From Cranoglanis bouderius (lineage: Eukaryota; Chordata; Actinopteri; Siluriformes; Cranoglanididae), in contig CM042539.1 in NCBI GenBank assembly GCA_023630585.1, positions 7,728,755-7,792,754 of the forward strand: a stretch of 64,000 nucleotides of DNA, in the 5' to 3' direction. The position numbers and the translations under genes are program-made. This document shows, piece after piece, positions 63,912 to 64,000 of this stretch; the stretch's first letter is position 1; each line of letters opens with the position of its first letter. Below the pieces are notes generated by a model. It searched no databases, was not told where the DNA came from, and was given only the letters and a program-made list of their open reading frames with translations.

Positions 63912-64000
63912 TTGTCTTACTGTCCTTATAAGGACCTTCAGTTGATGTAATGCGGCTAATTAATGTCTTTAACCCTGTCCTTAACCTCAATAATCAAGGA
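63435..64000. other. Probable first intron of the unidentified gene
   Basis: No further exon recognised. It contains a short (TC)n patch (63835-63850) followed by a (CA)n microsatellite (63860-63910). Confidence 0.4.

Overview
This is a 64 kb window of a vertebrate nuclear genome. The host is very probably a ray-finned fish. The evidence is GT-AG introns, AT-rich introns packed with dinucleotide microsatellites, Tc1/mariner transposons, fish-type tRNA-derived SINEs, and five protein genes that read as clear vertebrate orthologues. I cannot name the species. A siluriform or related otophysan would fit the repeat types, but that is inference.

Five genes lie on the + strand and all could be assembled exon by exon with consistent splice phases. 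(1) abhd10, 5 coding exons, 2654-8400, 290 aa, a mitochondrial alpha/beta hydrolase. (2) tagln3, 4 coding exons plus a likely TATA-driven non-coding first exon, 11995-13387, 199 aa. (3) c1qtnf9 (CTRP9), 3 coding exons, 15291-16756, 336 aa, a secreted collagen/C1q adipokine. (4) spata13 (ASEF2), at least 13 coding exons, 28133-45668, 1258 aa, an SH3-DH-PH Rac/Cdc42 exchange factor. (5) tmprss7 (matriptase-3), 18 coding exons, 49057-62188, 839 aa, a type II transmembrane serine protease. A GC-rich patch at 63100-63440 with a strong splice donor is probably the promoter and first exon of a further gene that runs out of the window.

The gene order mixes two human neighbourhoods. abhd10-tagln3-tmprss7 matches human 3q13.2, while c1qtnf9-spata13 matches human 13q12.12 and sits between tagln3 and tmprss7. 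The five genes share no obvious pathway. This is ordinary eukaryotic linkage, not an operon.

The rest is mobile and tandem DNA. There are two nearly full-length Tc1 elements: 5440-7000, whose transposase carries two nonsense codons, and 46984-48488, with about 200-bp terminal repeats and one frameshift. There are several Tc1-derived short elements and two or three tRNA-type SINEs. One hairpin-rich MITE-like family has at least eleven copies or fragments, two of them split by other insertions. A 3.5 kb minisatellite field at 19.8-23.3 kb includes a 59-bp repeat that creates a spurious 483-codon frame. GT/CA, AT, TC and ATT microsatellites are common, and several abut splice acceptors of spata13 and tmprss7. 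I found no convincing unknown multi-gene system. The best leads are the splice-site UG tracts, the mixed synteny, and the uncatalogued repeat families.
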